From Streptomyces acidiscabies (GTDB taxonomy: Bacteria; Actinomycetota; Actinomycetes; Streptomycetales; Streptomycetaceae), in contig NZ_JAGJBY010000002.1 in assembly GCF_020010905.1 (NCBI RefSeq), positions 4,092,001-4,156,000 on the forward strand: 64,000 bases of DNA, written 5' to 3'. Positions 17,375 to 25,588 of the stretch are shown here, piece by piece. Positions within the stretch are counted from its first letter, which is position 1. Every line of letters starts with the position of its first letter. The translations under genes were made by a program, and so were the position numbers. The notes below the pieces were generated by a model. The model did not search any database and was not told where the DNA came from. It worked only from the letters and a program-made list of their open reading frames with translations.

Positions 17375-18140
17375 GCGGGGGAAGAGGAGCGCTTCCGGCG
17401 ACGTGAAGCTTCCGGCTCTGGAAAAAGCCACGCGGAACGCCGTACTCACCGCATTGGCTCCCCGCGATGCCATTGATATCGCCCTCTACGGTCGGTTCCT
17501 CGCCGAGATCCCCGATTCGCCCAATGTGGACGGGGCGATCCAGAGCGGTCACGCCTTTACCGTTCATGAGGCGGAGGCGACCGATGATTTCTATGCCGCA
17601 GCCGATGACGCGAAGATCGACCGGAAGAACAACGCGCTGGACTTTCTCGACGCGGCGGACGACGCGGGGGCCGGGATGACGGGGTATCAGTCGTTGATCT
17701 CGGGGACGTTCTACCGGCATGCGGTGCTGGATCGGCACACGCTGCGGAGCAATCTGCGGGCGGCGGGAATGGGAGAGGCGGATGCCGAGGTCGCGGCCGA
17801 GGCCGCGGAGGCGGAGTTCGTGGATGCGTTCGTGAACGCGTTTCCGCAGGCGAAGAAGAATTCGACGGCTTCCACAGGGTCGTTGCCCGTGCTGGTGCTG
17901 GCTTTCGAGGGGAGCCGTCCGTTCAATTACGCCGGGGCTTTCCAGAGGCCGATCGATGAGACCGACGGGCCTGCGGGGGAGAAGGCCGTACGGGTATTGA
18001 TGGGGCACCATCGGTTCGTACGGGGGAAGCGGGACGACATCACCGAAGGGCGCGTGCTCACCTACGATCCGGTGATGCACGCCGTTCTTGAGGAACTCGG
18101 TATCTCCGACGTCGACTCCGTCCGGGATCTCGTCCGATGA
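17365..18140 (+). pseudogene. cas7e: cas7e (CasC) 3' part, downstream of the IS
   Basis: Continues the Cas7e frame exactly where the 5' part breaks off. Recognisable Cas7e segments are APRDAIDIALYGRFLAEI, NVDGAIQSGHAFTVHEAEATDDFY, GAGMTGYQSLISGTFYRHAVLD and the late stretch ending GSRPFNYAGAFQRPI. The frame is open from the target duplication to the stop, which overlaps the cas5e ATG (ATGA). A GTG at 17403 could in principle start a 245-residue fragment, but without the N-terminal half it should not form a backbone. No further mutations are seen, which argues for recent insertion. Confidence 0.9.
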
Positions 18141-18985
18141 GCACCCACACGCTCCTCATCCGGCTCGCCGGGCCCCTGCAGTCCTGGGGCACCATCTCCC
18201 GGTTCGCCGCCCGCAGGGACACCCACAGCCGGCCCACGAAATCGGCGGTGATCGGGATGTGCGCGGCGGCCCTCGGCCTGGAACGGACGGCGGACCTGAG
18301 CCGACTCGCCTCCCTGCGCTACGGAGTCCGCGCCGACCACCCCGGCACGCCCACCCGCGATTTCCACCTGGTCGGAGCGGGCCGCTTCCCCGTCCGACCC
18401 CGGGACATCATCACCGACCACCGCAGAGCCGCCGCCCTCGCCGTGAGCATGGCCGACGCGGAAGGAGACGCGTTCGGGCGGCACGAACTGGACGGATGGT
18501 ACGGCGCGCCCAAGTACGTCGGCACGGACCCTGATTCGGGCGCTCTGGTCTCGAGGCAGCTCGTGCGCAACGGACTTGTGACCGAGCGCTGGTATCTGGC
18601 GGACGCGGCGTTCGTGGCGGCGCTGGAGCACACGGACGCCGGGTTCCTCCGGACCGTGGCGACGGCGCTCGAACACCCCGCGCGGCTGCTGTGGTTGGGC
18701 CGCAAGGCGTGCCCGCCGTCCGGGACACTCGCCGGTCCCCTCCAACAGGGCACGATCCAGGACGTGTTCAGCACCACGGCTCTCCTCCAGGCCGACGGAC
18801 CTGCTCCCTCACCCCGGCCATGGGCGTGGATCCAAGCGGACCCGGCGACTCCCGGAGCCTCCCCCGTCCAGGACCAGCCCGTCACCTTCGACGCCAACGG
18901 GCCCGTACACGCGACCCGTTGGGAGATCCGGACCCGGATCGTCATCGCCGCCGACGCCACCGAATGGGAGGGTGTGATCCGATGA
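18137..18985 (+). CDS. cas5e: Type I-E Cascade subunit Cas5e (CasD)
   Basis: Cas5e binds the 5' handle of crRNA and caps the Cas7 filament. The 282-residue protein has the canonical start LLIRLAGPLQSWG, followed by FAARRDTHSRPTKSAVIGMCAAALGLER, then RADHPGTPTRDFHLV and KYVGTDPDSG regions typical of the family. ATGA overlaps couple it to cas7e upstream and cas6e downstream. The frame is intact, but expression may be reduced by the insertion in cas7e. Confidence 0.9.
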   Translation: MSTHTLLIRLAGPLQSWGTISRFAARRDTHSRPTKSAVIGMCAAALGLERTADLSRLASLRYGVRADHPGTPTRDFHLVGAGRFPVRPRDIITDHRRAAALAVSMADAEGDAFGRHELDGWYGAPKYVGTDPDSGALVSRQLVRNGLVTERWYLADAAFVAALEHTDAGFLRTVATALEHPARLLWLGRKACPPSGTLAGPLQQGTIQDVFSTTALLQADGPAPSPRPWAWIQADPATPGASPVQDQPVTFDANGPVHATRWEIRTRIVIAADATEWEGVIR

Positions 18986-19683
18986 CCGCCCGGTTCGTCG
19001 CCACCCACAGCATCCTGAGCCTCGACACCAGCCACCTGTACACCGCCAAGTCCCTCATCGACGCCCAGGACATGCACCGCACGGTGATGAGCGGCTTCCG
19101 GGGCTGGGGCACGGACGGTGACCCCGACGCGCGGGCCCAGATGGGCGTGTTGTCGACCTGGTCGGTGGACCTCAAGGCGGGCGTCCTCGTCCTGGTCGTC
19201 CAGTCGAGGGTCCCAGGCGACTGGACGGGCATGCCCAAGGGCGCGCTCACCGCGAAACCCCACGTCATCACGGTGGACCGCACATTCCGCGCCGGGGACG
19301 CGCTGACGTTCCGTACGGTGGTGAACCCGACCTACAGCCGCCTGTCCGGCCCGCCGGGCAACCGTCCCCGGGGCCGCCGCGCCCCGCACACCCGCCCGGA
19401 CCACGTCAGGAACTGGTTCCTCGACCGCCTCCAGCGGCCCGGCGAACCGGCGAAGTCCCCGTACGGCGTCCCGCGCATCGGCGCGACCGCCGAACCGGAC
19501 GCCCTGTCCGTACGGATGCTCCCCGCCGCCTCCAGCGCGGGCCCGCACGAGGGCCTGCGCCTCGCGCGCGCCGAGATCCGGGGCACGTTCACGGTCACCG
19601 ACCCGGCCGCGCTGGTGGAGGCGCTGACGCAGGGCGTGGGGCGCGGACGGGCCTACGGGTGCGGGCTGTTGCTCGCCAGGTAG
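18982..19683 (+). CDS. cas6e: Type I-E crRNA endoribonuclease Cas6e (CasE)
   Basis: Cas6e cuts pre-crRNA in the repeat stem and remains bound to the 3' hairpin. The 233-residue protein has family marks: SHLYTAKSLIDAQDMHRTVMSGF near the N-terminus, KPHVITVDRTFRAGDALTFR, and the C-terminal glycine-rich RNA-binding loop GVGRGRAYGCGLLL. A histidine near residue 31 (DMHRTVM) is at the place of the usual catalytic His. It is the last gene of the operon. The usual cas1 and cas2 do not follow; the next genes are an ABC transporter on the other strand. Confidence 0.9.
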   Translation: MTARFVATHSILSLDTSHLYTAKSLIDAQDMHRTVMSGFRGWGTDGDPDARAQMGVLSTWSVDLKAGVLVLVVQSRVPGDWTGMPKGALTAKPHVITVDRTFRAGDALTFRTVVNPTYSRLSGPPGNRPRGRRAPHTRPDHVRNWFLDRLQRPGEPAKSPYGVPRIGATAEPDALSVRMLPAASSAGPHEGLRLARAEIRGTFTVTDPAALVEALTQGVGRGRAYGCGLLLAR

Positions 19684-19710
19684 CTCAACCGGACCGCCGG
19701 ACCGGCTAGT

Positions 19711-20733
19711 TCACTCCTGCTTCTCTCCCGACGCGAACCGCGACACGATCAGCGCCACGATGATGATGACGCCGTTGAGGAACTGGTTCCACAGCGGTGG
19801 TACCCCCGCCAACGTCATGACATTGACGACGAGTTGGAGCGTCAGCACCCCGGTGAGGGCCCCGAACACGGAGCCCTTGCCGCCGTTGAGGCTCACCCCG
19901 CCGATCACGGTCGCGGCGAACACCTGGAAGATCCAGCCGCTGCCCTGCGTCGCGGAGATGGACCCGTAGTGCCCGCTGTAGAGGATCCCGGCGAACGCGG
20001 CGAGCACGCTGCCGACGACGAGGACGATCCAGACGATGCGGTCGACGCGGATACCGGCGGTACGGGCCGCCTCCTGGTTCCCGCCGATCGCGTAGAGCGC
20101 CCGCCCGTGCCGCAGCCACGCCAACGCCCCGCCCCCGAGGGCGAACAGCACCCCGCACACCCAGACGGCGGCGGGCAGCCCGGCCCACGACGTACGGCCG
20201 AGGTAGGTGAACGACGGCGGCAGGTCGACGATCGACTGACCGTCGGACAGGGCGACTTGGAGCCCGCGCAGCATGGTGAGCGCGCCGAGCGTGACGATGA
20301 ACCCGTTGAGCCGCAGCTTCAGGATCAGGAACCCGTTCACGGCCCCGATGACCGCGCCGACGAGGAGACACACCGGGATCGCCGTCCAGCCCGGCAGCAG
20401 ATCGACCCCGTTGAACCGCCCGCCGCTGCTCGGCAGCACCAGCCAGACGGCGATCACCGGAGCCACCCCGATCGTGGACTCCAGCGACAGGTCCATCCGC
20501 CCGCTGATCAGGATGAAGGTCGTCGCCAGCACCAACAGGCTGAGTTCCGTGGACTGTTGGAGCACCCCGATCAGGTTGTCGGAGGTGAGGAAGGCGGGCG
20601 AGACGATGAACCCGATCAGCATCAGGACGAGGATGACCGGTACGAGGGACAGGTCCCGGAAGCGGCCCAGATCGAGCCGGGAGAGCCCGGCCGCCTTCGT
20701 CGGAGGCGGCGTCACTTCGGTGGTCACGGACAT
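19711..20733 (-). CDS. Sugar ABC transporter permease (RbsC/XylH type)
   Basis: A 340-residue membrane protein of the BPD_transp_2 type, with about ten helices. Typical elements are LTSDNLIGVLQQSTELSLLVLATTFILISGRMDLSLES in the first half, the region GALTMLRGLQ, and YAIGGNQEAARTAGIRVDRI, which contacts the ATPase. It forms an operon with the ATPase (3-bp gap) and the lipoprotein, in the order lipoprotein-ATPase-permease. The substrate is probably a pentose, hexose or related monosaccharide. No sugar kinase or regulator is adjacent to narrow it further. Confidence 0.9.
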   Translation of the reverse strand: MSVTTEVTPPPTKAAGLSRLDLGRFRDLSLVPVILVLMLIGFIVSPAFLTSDNLIGVLQQSTELSLLVLATTFILISGRMDLSLESTIGVAPVIAVWLVLPSSGGRFNGVDLLPGWTAIPVCLLVGAVIGAVNGFLILKLRLNGFIVTLGALTMLRGLQVALSDGQSIVDLPPSFTYLGRTSWAGLPAAVWVCGVLFALGGGALAWLRHGRALYAIGGNQEAARTAGIRVDRIVWIVLVVGSVLAAFAGILYSGHYGSISATQGSGWIFQVFAATVIGGVSLNGGKGSVFGALTGVLTLQLVVNVMTLAGVPPLWNQFLNGVIIIVALIVSRFASGEKQE

Positions 20734-20736
20734 GGT

Positions 20737-22257
20737 TTACCTCCCCAAGGCGTCGGCGACGCCCTCGATGGCGGCGACCATCTCCTCGTCCCGCCACCCC
20801 GGCGTGAACTCGGCGACCACCCGCCCGTGGAACATGACGACGACCCGGTCGCACACCCGCAGATCGTCCAGCTCGTCGGAGACGATCAGCGCGGCCTTCC
20901 CGCCGTCGGCGATCCCCCGGACCGTGCCCAACAGGAACTCCTTGGACTTGACGTCGACCCCGTTCGTGGGCCGGATCGCGACCAGCACATCGGGGTCGGT
21001 CGCCAACGCCCGTGCCACGACGACCTTCTGCTGGTTCCCGCCGGACAGCGCGGCGACCGGCGTCGAGGCTCCGGGCGTCTTGATGTCCAGCTCCCGGATC
21101 ACCCGCCCCGCGAACTCCCGTGTTCGGGACGGCAGTACGGTCCCGAACGGCCCGAGCTGATCGGTGACCGTGAGCGTCGCGTTCTCGGCGACACTCCGCC
21201 CGGTGACCAGCCCCTGAGCATGCCGGTCCTCGGGCACCAGCCCGACCCCGGCGGCCAGCGCCGACGGCACACTCCCGGTCCGCACGACCTGTCCGCGTAC
21301 GGCGACCTGCCCGCCCCGCGCCTTGTGTAGCCCCGCGATGGCCTCGCCCACCTGCACGTTCCCGCTCGCGGCCGACCCGGCGAGCCCGACCACCTCACCG
21401 GACTGCACGGCCAGGGAGAAGTCCTCGCACACGCCCGGAAGCGTGAGGCCGGAGACGGTCAGCAACTCGGTGGAAGCGGTTGCGGTCCGTTGCCGGGGCA
21501 CCGCGACCGGCATCGCCGCCGACTCGCCCGTCATCGCCTCCACCAGCTCCCGGTGCCCCAACTCGGCGACCGGCGCGGTCAGTACGTGCGTCGCGTCCCG
21601 GTACACGGTGACCGTCGTGCAGAGGTCGTACACCTCCTGGAGGTGGTGCGAGATGAACAGGAACGCGACGCCCTGCTCCCGCAGTTCACGGAGTTTCGCG
21701 AACAGCCGGGTGATGCCCCGCGCGTCGAGCTTCGCCGTCGGCTCGTCCAGGATGATGAACCGCGCGCCGAACGACAGGGCTCGCGCGATCTCCACGAACT
21801 GCCGCTGCTCGACGGTGAGTTCCTTCGCCTGTACGGCGGGGTCGACGTCGACCCCGTACTCGGTCAGCAACTCCTGTGCCCGCTCCCGCAGTTGCCGCCA
21901 GCGGATCGGGCGTACGGCGCTCGCGCTCTGCCGGTTCAGGAAGAGGTTCTCGGCGACGGTCAACTCGTCGAGGATCGTGGAGCGTTGATAGACGCAGGCG
22001 ACCCGGGAACGCCACGCGTCGAGGTCGCCCGGCGCCGGTGCCGGGGCGCCGGAGAAGCGCAGGGTGCCCGCGTCCGCGCGCTGGATGCCGGTGAGCAGCG
22101 AGACGAGGGTCGACTTGCCCGCGCCATTGCGGCCGACCAGAGCGTGGGACTCGCCCGGGGCGACGGCGATGTGCGCGTCGCGCAGGGCGACCGTCGCCCC
22201 GAACCGTTTGGAGACCCCGATGGCTTCGGCCACCGGGGTGGTGCTGGTGTCCGTCAT
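20737..22257 (-). CDS. Sugar ABC transporter ATPase, duplicated (RbsA/XylG type)
   Basis: A 506-residue protein with two ABC domains in tandem. The first has Walker A GRNGAGKST, signature LTVEQRQFVEIARALSFGA and Walker B FIILDEPTAKLD. The second has the degenerate A motif GLAGSAASGNVQVGEAI and signature LSGGNQQKVVVARALATDPDVLVAIRPTNGVD, as usual for monosaccharide importers, where only one site is fully canonical. The ATG at 22257 follows GGGGGAA. It couples ATP hydrolysis to import by the adjacent permease and binding protein. Confidence 0.9.
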   Translation of the reverse strand: MTDTSTTPVAEAIGVSKRFGATVALRDAHIAVAPGESHALVGRNGAGKSTLVSLLTGIQRADAGTLRFSGAPAPAPGDLDAWRSRVACVYQRSTILDELTVAENLFLNRQSASAVRPIRWRQLRERAQELLTEYGVDVDPAVQAKELTVEQRQFVEIARALSFGARFIILDEPTAKLDARGITRLFAKLRELREQGVAFLFISHHLQEVYDLCTTVTVYRDATHVLTAPVAELGHRELVEAMTGESAAMPVAVPRQRTATASTELLTVSGLTLPGVCEDFSLAVQSGEVVGLAGSAASGNVQVGEAIAGLHKARGGQVAVRGQVVRTGSVPSALAAGVGLVPEDRHAQGLVTGRSVAENATLTVTDQLGPFGTVLPSRTREFAGRVIRELDIKTPGASTPVAALSGGNQQKVVVARALATDPDVLVAIRPTNGVDVKSKEFLLGTVRGIADGGKAALIVSDELDDLRVCDRVVVMFHGRVVAEFTPGWRDEEMVAAIEGVADALGR

Positions 22258-22271
22258 GCCGTTCCCCCGCA

Positions 22272-23315
22272 TCAGCCGATGTTGTTTCCCCACAGCGTGG
22301 CGTCGTCGACGTTCGCCTTGGTCACCAGCGGAGCCGGAAGCTGGTCCTCAAGTCCATTGGGAATCTTGATGATGGTCGACCCGTGGTCGGTGGGGCCCGG
22401 CGTGAACGTCTTCCCCTCGGTCGCCGCCTTCGCGTAGTACAGCGCGTACTTGGCGTACAGGTCGGCGGGCTGGGAGACCGTCGCGTCGATCTGGCCCTTG
22501 CGGATCGCGTCGAGCTCCTGCGGGATGCCGTCGTTGGAGACGATGCTGATGTGGCCCGGCTGCCCCGGCGGCTTGAGCAGCTTCTTCTGCTCCAGGAGCG
22601 CCAGCGTCGGCTGGAGGAAGGCGCCCCCGGCCTGCATGTAGATGCCGTTCAGGTCCGGGTGCTGGGCCAGCAGCGACTGGAGCTTCGCCGAGGCGACGTC
22701 GCCCTTCCAGTCCGTCGGCAGCTCGAACACTTGGATCTTCGGGAACTTCGCCTTCATGCACGCCGCGAACGCCTCCGAGCGGTCACGCCCGTTGATGGAG
22801 TCCAACGCCCCCTGGAACTCGGCGACTTTGCCCTGCCCGCCGAGCTGCTTGCCCAGGAACTCGCACGCCTTCGTGCCGTACGCCTTGTTGTCCGCGCGCA
22901 CCACCATGTAGACGTCGCCCTTGTCGGGCCGCGTGTCGACGCTGACCACCGGGATCTTCGCCGCCGACAGGCTGTCCAGCGTGGACGAGATCGCGCCCGT
23001 GTCCTGCGGCGCCATCACCACCGCCTTGGCGCCCGTGTTGCGGAACACCTGGACGTTCGCGACGAGTTTGGTCACGTCGTTCTGCGAATTGCTCAGCGGC
23101 AGCGCGTCGATACCGTCGGTCTTGATGTCCTTCTTGAGGTACTGCGCGTAGGAATTCCAGAAGTCGGTGTCGGAGCGCGGCAGATCGATCCCGACGGGGG
23201 ACTTGTCGCCCGTCGAGGACGAGTCGGAGCTGTCGCGGTTGCAGGCGGTGGCGAGGGCGAGCGCCGCGAGGACGGCGGTGGCGGCTGCGGTCGAGCGGAT
23301 ACGAGCGGGCGTCAT
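22272..23315 (-). CDS. Sugar-binding lipoprotein of ABC transporter (RbsB type)
   Basis: A 347-residue periplasmic-binding-protein-like lipoprotein. The lipobox LATAC at residues 21-25 marks acylation and membrane anchoring outside the cell. The fold follows family pattern: VGIDLPRSDTDFWNSYAQYLKKD, NTGAKAVVMAPQDTGAISSTLDSL, KIPVVSVDTRPDKGDVYMVVRADN, LNGIYMQAGGAFLQPTLALLE, then IDATVSQPADLYAKYAL. It delivers the sugar to the permease encoded downstream. It is the first gene of the operon, so the promoter lies in 23316-23640. Confidence 0.9.
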   Translation of the reverse strand: MTPARIRSTAAATAVLAALALATACNRDSSDSSSTGDKSPVGIDLPRSDTDFWNSYAQYLKKDIKTDGIDALPLSNSQNDVTKLVANVQVFRNTGAKAVVMAPQDTGAISSTLDSLSAAKIPVVSVDTRPDKGDVYMVVRADNKAYGTKACEFLGKQLGGQGKVAEFQGALDSINGRDRSEAFAACMKAKFPKIQVFELPTDWKGDVASAKLQSLLAQHPDLNGIYMQAGGAFLQPTLALLEQKKLLKPPGQPGHISIVSNDGIPQELDAIRKGQIDATVSQPADLYAKYALYYAKAATEGKTFTPGPTDHGSTIIKIPNGLEDQLPAPLVTKANVDDATLWGNNIG

Positions 23316-23640
23316 TGGCCGTGTTCTCCCCTGAGCCGTGATTCCTCCGATGTATCTCGGAATGCCGAGGACGTTACGATGCCGTCGCCCGCAGTGACAA
23401 GACTCGGGTCGGCTTCAATTCGGCTAACGGACATGAACGTTTGAGGATCGGCCGGACGGGTGATCACCTCTAGTGGATCTCGCTACACATCCGATGACTG
23501 ACCTGCGATGAATGTCCGCCGCACGAACTCGGCCGACGGTTGAGGCTCCGCCCGGCGGCCACAGGGGCGGGCCCTCGGCGTGACGGGTCGGCAGGGGCAC
23601 TCCGCTGCGCGCCCGGTCCTTCGCCTCGGACCGGTCGATC
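23316..23640. other. Intergenic region upstream of the sugar ABC operon
   Basis: A 325-bp stretch without a gene. It holds a small inverted repeat TCCGA-N6-TCGGA (23346-23361) just upstream of the lipoprotein gene, placed where an operator would sit. Nothing else clear; no tRNA or array. Confidence 0.35.
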
Positions 23641-24846
23641 ATGCCCGGATGCTGGACCGGGGGCCTGTCGGCGACCACAGTGAACACCGTGATTTCTGTA
23701 GCCGACCTTGCGGCGGGCGCCGCTGACATGGGCCTTCTGGACAGGGACGGGCACCCGCATCGGGCCCTTCTCGTCGTGGACCTGGACCGTCCGGCGACGG
23801 ACGCGGAGGTGCGGGAGGCCGGGCGCCGGGCCCGGGAAGGGGAACGGCTGCTGGTCGGCCGTGGTGTGCGTGCCGGGCACCCTCTGTCGGCGGAGCTGGA
23901 CCTCACCGTCGTAGGTACGGGCAGTGGGCAGCGCGACTGCGTCGTGGTCGAAGAGCCTTACGCCGAGGCGGAGTTGCTGCGCGATCGGGTCGAAGCGCAG
24001 CCGCAGGCGGCTCTGATGCTCCGTCAACTGCTGCGGATGGAGCTGCCGGTGCGGCAGGCCCTGGAGGCGGAGTCGCTCGCTTACTCGACATTGCTGGGGA
24101 GTTCGGGGTTCCGGGCTTGGCGGGAGAGCAGGGCGGTGCGTGACGTGCCGGTGGCCGAGGAACCGGTGCTGGTGGACCGGGAGGGTGGCTTTCTGCGGAT
24201 CACCCTCAACCATCCCGCCCGGCGCAACTCCCACAGTGCTCAGATGCGGGATGCGCTGACTGCCGCCGTGGACTTGGCCGTTCAGGATCTGAGCATTCGG
24301 GAGGTGGTCCTCGACGCCAACGGTCCCGAGTTCAGCTCGGGCGGTGATCTGGACGAGTTCGGTACGGTCGCCGACCTGGCCACGGCTCACCTGATCCGGA
24401 CGAGCGCGAGTGCCGCGCGTCGGCTGCACGCCGTCCGGGATCGGCTGACGTCCAGGATCCACGGCCGCTGCATCGGCGCCGGCATCGAGCTGCCGGCCTT
24501 TGCCGGGAGGGTGGTTGCGGCACCGGACACGCGCATCCGGCTCCCGGAACTGGACCTGGGGCTGATCCCCGGCGCCGGAGGGACCGTGAGCATCCCGCGC
24601 CGGATCGGGCGGCACCGGACGCTGTATCTGGTGCTGTCCGGGCGGGAATTGGAGGCCGGTACGGCGTTGGAGTGGGGGCTGGTGGACTCCGTCAGCTCCC
24701 GTACACCGGAGGTCAGCTCCCGTACACCGGAGCCGGATCGGGCGCCCGGTTCAGCAACTCGCTTACCGCCGGGCCCACTTCAGCCGCCGTCCACCGCCGA
24801 TCCCGCTCGGCCCGAGGCCCGTGCTGCCACCCGTCCGCCACACTGA
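23641..24846 (+). CDS. Crotonase-superfamily enzyme with N-terminal extension
   Basis: The core, residues about 175-350, is a crotonase domain (EGGFLRITLNHPARRNSHSAQM, NGPEFSSGGDLDEFG, ELDLGLIPGAGGTVSIPRRIGRHR). The 170-residue N-terminal part ends with LEAESLAYSTLLGSSGFRAWRE. That two-part layout recalls the DpgC-type dioxygenase subgroup as well as ordinary enoyl-CoA hydratases, and I cannot separate these. The start is uncertain (ATG 23641 or GTG 23680; no good ribosome site). The last 45 residues are low-complexity and overlap the convergent SDR gene by 134 bases. A 21-bp tandem duplication lies where the protein probably used to end, so the stop may have been displaced. Confidence 0.65.
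   Translation: MPGCWTGGLSATTVNTVISVADLAAGAADMGLLDRDGHPHRALLVVDLDRPATDAEVREAGRRAREGERLLVGRGVRAGHPLSAELDLTVVGTGSGQRDCVVVEEPYAEAELLRDRVEAQPQAALMLRQLLRMELPVRQALEAESLAYSTLLGSSGFRAWRESRAVRDVPVAEEPVLVDREGGFLRITLNHPARRNSHSAQMRDALTAAVDLAVQDLSIREVVLDANGPEFSSGGDLDEFGTVADLATAHLIRTSASAARRLHAVRDRLTSRIHGRCIGAGIELPAFAGRVVAAPDTRIRLPELDLGLIPGAGGTVSIPRRIGRHRTLYLVLSGRELEAGTALEWGLVDSVSSRTPEVSSRTPEPDRAPGSATRLPPGPLQPPSTADPARPEARAATRPPH
24691..24732. repeat. 21-bp tandem duplication at convergent gene ends
   Basis: GTCAGCTCCCGTACACCGGA plus G occurs twice head to tail (24691-24711, 24712-24732). It duplicates seven codons (VSSRTPE) in the crotonase frame and contains the stop codon and last codons of the opposite SDR gene. 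Confidence 0.9.
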
Positions 24847-25588
24847 TGACTCCGCCCTCGACCTCGAAGACCCGGCCTGTCACCTCGGCCGATTCGGTGG
24901 AGGCCAGCCAGACCACGAGGGGGGAGACGTTCGCGGGGTGCATGGTGTCGAAGCCCGTTTCCGGGGCCCGCATTTGGTCGGCGAACGCCTCGACGGCTTC
25001 GGTCATCGGGGTTCGCGCGGAGGGGGCGATCGCGTTCACGGTCACGCCGTAGCGGGCGAGTTCGGCCGCCGCGATGATGGTGAGCGCGGCGATGCCTGCC
25101 TTCGCGGCGCCATAGTTTCCCTGGCCCACGCTTCCCAACAGGCCTGCGCCGGACGTGGTGTTGATGATGCGGGCTTGGACCGGGTGGCCGTTCTTCGCGC
25201 TGGTGCGCCAGTAGGCGGCGGCGTGGTGCAAGGGGGCCGCGTGACCCTTGAGGTTCACCCTGAGGGCAGTGTCCCAGTCGGCCTCCGTCATCGACACCAA
25301 CATCCGGTCGCGGTTGATGCCCGCGTTGTTCACCAGGGCGTCCAGCGTGCCGAACTCTTCTACGGCCCGGTGGATCAAGGACTCGGCGTACGTCCAGTCG
25401 CTGATGTCACCCACGTCGGCCACCGCCGCGCCGCCGCTCGTGGTGATCTCCTCCGCGACCGATTTCGCGGCCTCGCTCAGGTCGTTGACGACGACGACGG
25501 CGCCCTCGGCGGCCAGGGCGAGGGCGTGTTCGCGGCCGAGGCCCTGGCCCGCGCCGGTGACTATGGCTACTCGGTTCCGGCAGATCAT
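24713..25588 (-). CDS. SDR oxidoreductase of the steroid-ring cluster (Rv3548c-like)
   Basis: A 291-residue NAD(P)-dependent short-chain dehydrogenase with VTGAGQGLGREHALALA (cofactor site), VNNAGINRD, a catalytic Ser at TTSGAGLLG and the YGAAKAG Tyr-Lys pair. The closing segment GRVFEVEGGVISVADGWQ resembles the long SDRs of fatty-acid and steroid degradation, and the context matches the Rv3548c gene of the mycobacterial KstR2 regulon. The ATG at 25588 is preceded by GAGGAGA, and its ATGA overlap with the upstream FadE gene shows translational coupling. It is the last gene of the leftward operon. Confidence 0.82.
   Translation of the reverse strand: MICRNRVAIVTGAGQGLGREHALALAAEGAVVVVNDLSEAAKSVAEEITTSGGAAVADVGDISDWTYAESLIHRAVEEFGTLDALVNNAGINRDRMLVSMTEADWDTALRVNLKGHAAPLHHAAAYWRTSAKNGHPVQARIINTTSGAGLLGSVGQGNYGAAKAGIAALTIIAAAELARYGVTVNAIAPSARTPMTEAVEAFADQMRAPETGFDTMHPANVSPLVVWLASTESAEVTGRVFEVEGGVISVADGWQHGPRAERDRRWTAAEVGPAVSELLNRAPDPAPVYGS

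Noticed and set aside
17403..18140. Annotating the cas7e 3' part as an independent 245-residue gene
   Set aside because: The frame joins the 5' part exactly across the target duplication, and the GTG lacks a ribosome site; it is one gene split by the IS.
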